The notes beneath the pieces were generated by a model, which did no database searches, had not been told where the DNA came from, and saw only the letters and a program-made list of their open reading frames with translations. This document shows, piece by piece, positions 61,856-64,000 of a stretch of 64,000 nt of DNA. Location of the stretch: NCBI RefSeq assembly GCF_900105195.1, contig NZ_FNRX01000001.1, forward strand, positions 1-64,000. The letters are read 5' to 3'. Numbering within the stretch: the first letter of the stretch is position 1; every line of letters starts with the position of its first letter. Source of the stretch: Rhodococcus pyridinivorans (GTDB lineage Bacteria; Actinomycetota; Actinomycetes; Mycobacteriales; Mycobacteriaceae). The translations under genes were made by a program, and so were the position numbers.

Positions 61856-62803
61856 TCATGCCTGAGCGAGGGTCAGGCACACGGCCGCGGAGGTCGCCGC
61901 CAGCCCGACCAGCGCGGTAGCGACAGGCATAGCCATCGACAACGCCGCAGCTGTGGCGTACGACACCTTCGGGCACCGCGTCCGCCAGCTCACGCGCAGC
62001 TTGAGCAGTCGCAGCGAGATCTCGTTGCTCAACCCCAAGGTCCCGGCCGGCTGCGGCAATGTCGAAGCGGAGACCACGGTCAGCGCCGAGCACACCGTCG
62101 CCGTGCTGGTGGCGCGGGCAGCGTGCTGATCAGCGGTCAGTTCGACCAGGGTTTTGACCGCGGCCGGGGCGGCGGCGAACAACGGCACTGCCGGAAGCAC
62201 CGCGGCCAAGATGTCACATGTGGTGACGATCAGGTGGTGACTGCCTCGCAGGTGTGCCCGCTCGTGGGCCAGGACAGCATCGCGTTCGGAACCGCTCAGA
62301 CACTGCGAGAGCCCGTCGGTAGCCACCACGAATCCGGGTCGGCCGGCCACGCTGTAGGCCATTGGCATCGGGTGCGCCAGCCACATCACACCGTCGTCGC
62401 GGGAGTGGGCGACGATGGAGACCACATCACGGTGGTAGTCGAGTAGACGGGTTTGTTCTCTGGTGTACCGCCGACCCAGGATCACGGCTCGCACGGTTAT
62501 GGTGAGCAGGGCCAGGGCTCCGGTAGCGGCCAGGGTTTCGGTGATCCACGGCTGCATCGCGTGGGAAACCGCGGACAGACACCGCACCACGGCCTCGACC
62601 GCGGTCTCGGCAGGCGCATGGTCGGGCCAGGCCAAGGTGACCACCGCGGAGGCGCCGAAGAACAAGGCCCCGGCTATGCTGCCCAGCCACGCCGCCAGCA
62701 GGACTCCGGGAGGCACGGAGGTGGCGGCGAGCGGACCGAGCATTCGCGGGGCCGCCATCGAGATCAGGGCGGCGCCGAGCAACAGGACCAGGGCCAATGT
62801 CAT
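61856..62803 (-). CDS. M56 (BlaR1-like) membrane metalloprotease (copy 2)
   Basis: A 315-residue protein. Several TM helices flank a cytoplasmic protease domain with the zinc motif LAHERAHLRGSHH. It lacks a C-terminal penicillin-binding sensor domain, so the signal is not a beta-lactam in the usual way. It is coupled to blaI by an ATGA overlap. Intact, unlike copy 1. It probably inactivates BlaI in response to an envelope or redox signal. Confidence 0.9.
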   Translation of the reverse strand: MTLALVLLLGAALISMAAPRMLGPLAATSVPPGVLLAAWLGSIAGALFFGASAVVTLAWPDHAPAETAVEAVVRCLSAVSHAMQPWITETLAATGALALLTITVRAVILGRRYTREQTRLLDYHRDVVSIVAHSRDDGVMWLAHPMPMAYSVAGRPGFVVATDGLSQCLSGSERDAVLAHERAHLRGSHHLIVTTCDILAAVLPAVPLFAAAPAAVKTLVELTADQHAARATSTATVCSALTVVSASTLPQPAGTLGLSNEISLRLLKLRVSWRTRCPKVSYATAAALSMAMPVATALVGLAATSAAVCLTLAQA

Positions 62804-63180
62804 TGGTCGGCGGCCCGGCCCGTCCAGCCCCGGCGCAGGGCATCGTATTCGCGGTCGCTGACCGTCTTGGCGAAATGCAGCAGCACCGCGCTGGGGTCGG
62901 TGCTGCTGTCGAGCAGGGCGCGCAGTGCCTCGGAGGTGGCTTCCTCCCGGCTGCGTGAGGGCGAATAGTAGTAGGCGCGACTGCGTTTTTCTCGCTGCAC
63001 CCAGCCCTTCTCATACAGATGGGTGACCACGGTCAAAATGGTGGTGTAGGCGAATTCCTTGCGATCGCGAAGCCGTTCGACCAGGCCATGGACCGACTGT
63101 GGCTCGTCGGTCGACCACAGTTCGTTCATCACCTCGGCTTCGAGACCCCCCAACCTGTGTATGGCTTCCCTCGCAGACAT
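62800..63180 (-). CDS. BlaI/MecI/CopY-family repressor (copy 2)
   Basis: A 126-residue winged helix: GLEAEVMNELWST, SVHGLVERLRD, AYTTILTVVTHLYEKGWV (recognition helix) and KRSRAYYYSPSRSREE. The dimer helix is at the C-terminus. It is coupled to the M56 gene. Candidate regulator of the ACTA-N7-TAGT sites. No such site lies in the 80 bp before its own ATG. Confidence 0.92.
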   Translation of the reverse strand: MSAREAIHRLGGLEAEVMNELWSTDEPQSVHGLVERLRDRKEFAYTTILTVVTHLYEKGWVQREKRSRAYYYSPSRSREEATSEALRALLDSSTDPSAVLLHFAKTVSDREYDALRRGWTGRAADQ

Positions 63181-63198
63181 TCGCCGATTATCCCTTAT

Positions 63199-64000
63199 CT
63201 ATGTGCGTGCATCTGACGCGATCTGAACCCCTCGTGCGTTCAACCATGCCATGGGATCGGCCTTCTGGCCGTCCGGTCCCCACACTTCATAGTGCAGATG
63301 TGGCCCGGTCGATTGTCCCCGATTGCCCACGGTGGCGATCTGTTCCCCGGCTCGCACGCGCTGACCTGCAGAAACCAAGGCCTGATCGATGTGCCCGAAC
63401 ACCCCGATCGTGCCGTCGTCCTGCAGGATTCGTACCCACAGTCCGAAGCCGGAGGCGGGACCGGCCTCGAGTACCGTGCCATCGGTCACCGAGACGATCG
63501 GGGTGCCGATCGAGTTGGCGATGTCGAGCCCGTAGTGGCTCGTGCCCCAGCGGGGTCCGAAGTTCGACGTGAGCGTGCCACTGACAGGCATCAGCGTTTT
63601 TGGGCGGCGCGCCTCGGCCTCTTGCATGAGTCGGCGCTCCTCCCGGATCCGTGCCCGGTCGAGTTGATCCGCGAAGTCTGCCAGCATCGGCACCTGCACG
63701 GCCTGCAACACCTGGGGGGCCTGGGGTAGCACATCCGTAGGGGCTGAGGGTTGCGACGCGGCCTCGATCTCGTCGCTGACCGTGGGAGGGACCGAGGCGG
63801 CATGGGCGCTCGAGGTCGTTGCTGCCAGCAGCGCGCCTGCCGCTACCGACACGGCCAGCACGCGTCCGCTGGTTCCTGGGCTCGTTCGGCGATGCGCGCC
63901 TTTGCTTCGGATCGGCCTCGGGGCGAGGGCGTCCGCATGCTCGGCAAGGGCATCCCGATGCTCGATATCGAGACGTTCTACCGGGTCCAGGACAGCCACT
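63199..64000 (-). CDS. Secreted M23 (LytM) peptidase, 5' end at or beyond window edge
   Basis: At least 266 residues. A signal-like segment (LAVSVAAGALLAATTSSAHA near 50-68), a helical linker with RARIREERRL, and an M23 domain with SHYGLDIANS and HLHYE zinc motifs. GTG at 63999 could be the start, but the frame stays open to the edge, so it may begin outside. It is a paralogue of the M23 gene at 52 kb (shared PVSGTLTS-FGPRWG and GPASGFGLWV blocks). Its stop lies 18 bp from the blaI start, so the blaI promoter must sit inside its 3' end. Confidence 0.88.
   Translation of the reverse strand, partial: VAVLDPVERLDIEHRDALAEHADALAPRPIRSKGAHRRTSPGTSGRVLAVSVAAGALLAATTSSAHAASVPPTVSDEIEAASQPSAPTDVLPQAPQVLQAVQVPMLADFADQLDRARIREERRLMQEAEARRPKTLMPVSGTLTSNFGPRWGTSHYGLDIANSIGTPIVSVTDGTVLEAGPASGFGLWVRILQDDGTIGVFGHIDQALVSAGQRVRAGEQIATVGNRGQSTGPHLHYEVWGPDGQKADPMAWLNARGVQIASDART

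Noticed and set aside
1..64000. CRISPR arrays, rRNA, tRNA or prophage structural genes
   Set aside because: No regularly spaced repeats, no cloverleaf and no phage head/tail motifs were seen.

Overview
The window is high-GC actinobacterial DNA. Most short intergenic spacers, the frequent GTG starts, the mycothiol-type arsenate reductases, the actinobacterial CtaD and the paired BlaI/M56 genes all point to a mycolic-acid actinobacterium such as Rhodococcus, Gordonia or Nocardia. The gene mix (transposase and resolvase remnants, toxin-antitoxin pairs, a giant helicase-methylase, a primase-like replication protein, metal resistance) indicates a large plasmid or an integrated mobile island. No rRNA, tRNA or CRISPR array is seen.

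Layout. 1-6.1 kb: a Tn3-type transposase broken by a frameshift, then a TetR/MFS efflux pair, a universal stress protein, a hotdog thioesterase, a res-like site and a serine resolvase. 6.4-9.0 kb: a DUF6036 nucleotidyltransferase with a small partner, and a VbhA/Fic pair. 9.0-18.9 kb: a roughly 3,060-residue DNA methylase-helicase fusion with a small upstream partner. 19.0-25.0 kb: a probable replication region with a PrimPol-like protein, a structured leader with a candidate antisense RNA and terminator, and a ribbon-helix-helix protein. It is followed by a gene-poor kilobase with palindromes, two small hypothetical genes and an AbiE-like pair. 26.5-36.4 kb: an arsenic island with a flavoprotein (frameshifted), an ArsR-GNAT fusion, MerR, two membrane exporters, three ArsC-like proteins, a second ArsR, ArsD and ArsA. 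Truncated genes lie near both sides of this island. 39.4-43.2 kb: a cadmium/zinc-type operon (cmtR-like, P1B ATPase, lspA, DUF3703) and cadD.

38.1-64.0 kb also carries a respiratory, redox and copper module. It holds SURF1, two TlpA/ResA thioredoxins, CcdA, ResB, CcsA, Lnt, two M23 peptidases, DUF3105, DUF305, an NRAMP transporter, CopC, a DsbA/VKOR pair and CtaD. Two BlaI-M56 regulator pairs are included, one of them frameshifted.

The most interesting unexplained signal is a repeated operator, ACTA-N7-TAGT, in front of five transcription units of this module, plus a variant with doubled spacing. It suggests one regulon, probably BlaI-controlled. The variant and one canonical site flank an unlisted 32-residue peptide with five cysteines and seven methionines and an excellent ribosome binding site, a candidate copper-binding or sensing peptide. 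A second good candidate is the structured RNA antisense to the start of the replication gene.

All identifications come from reading motifs by eye. No database search was run.
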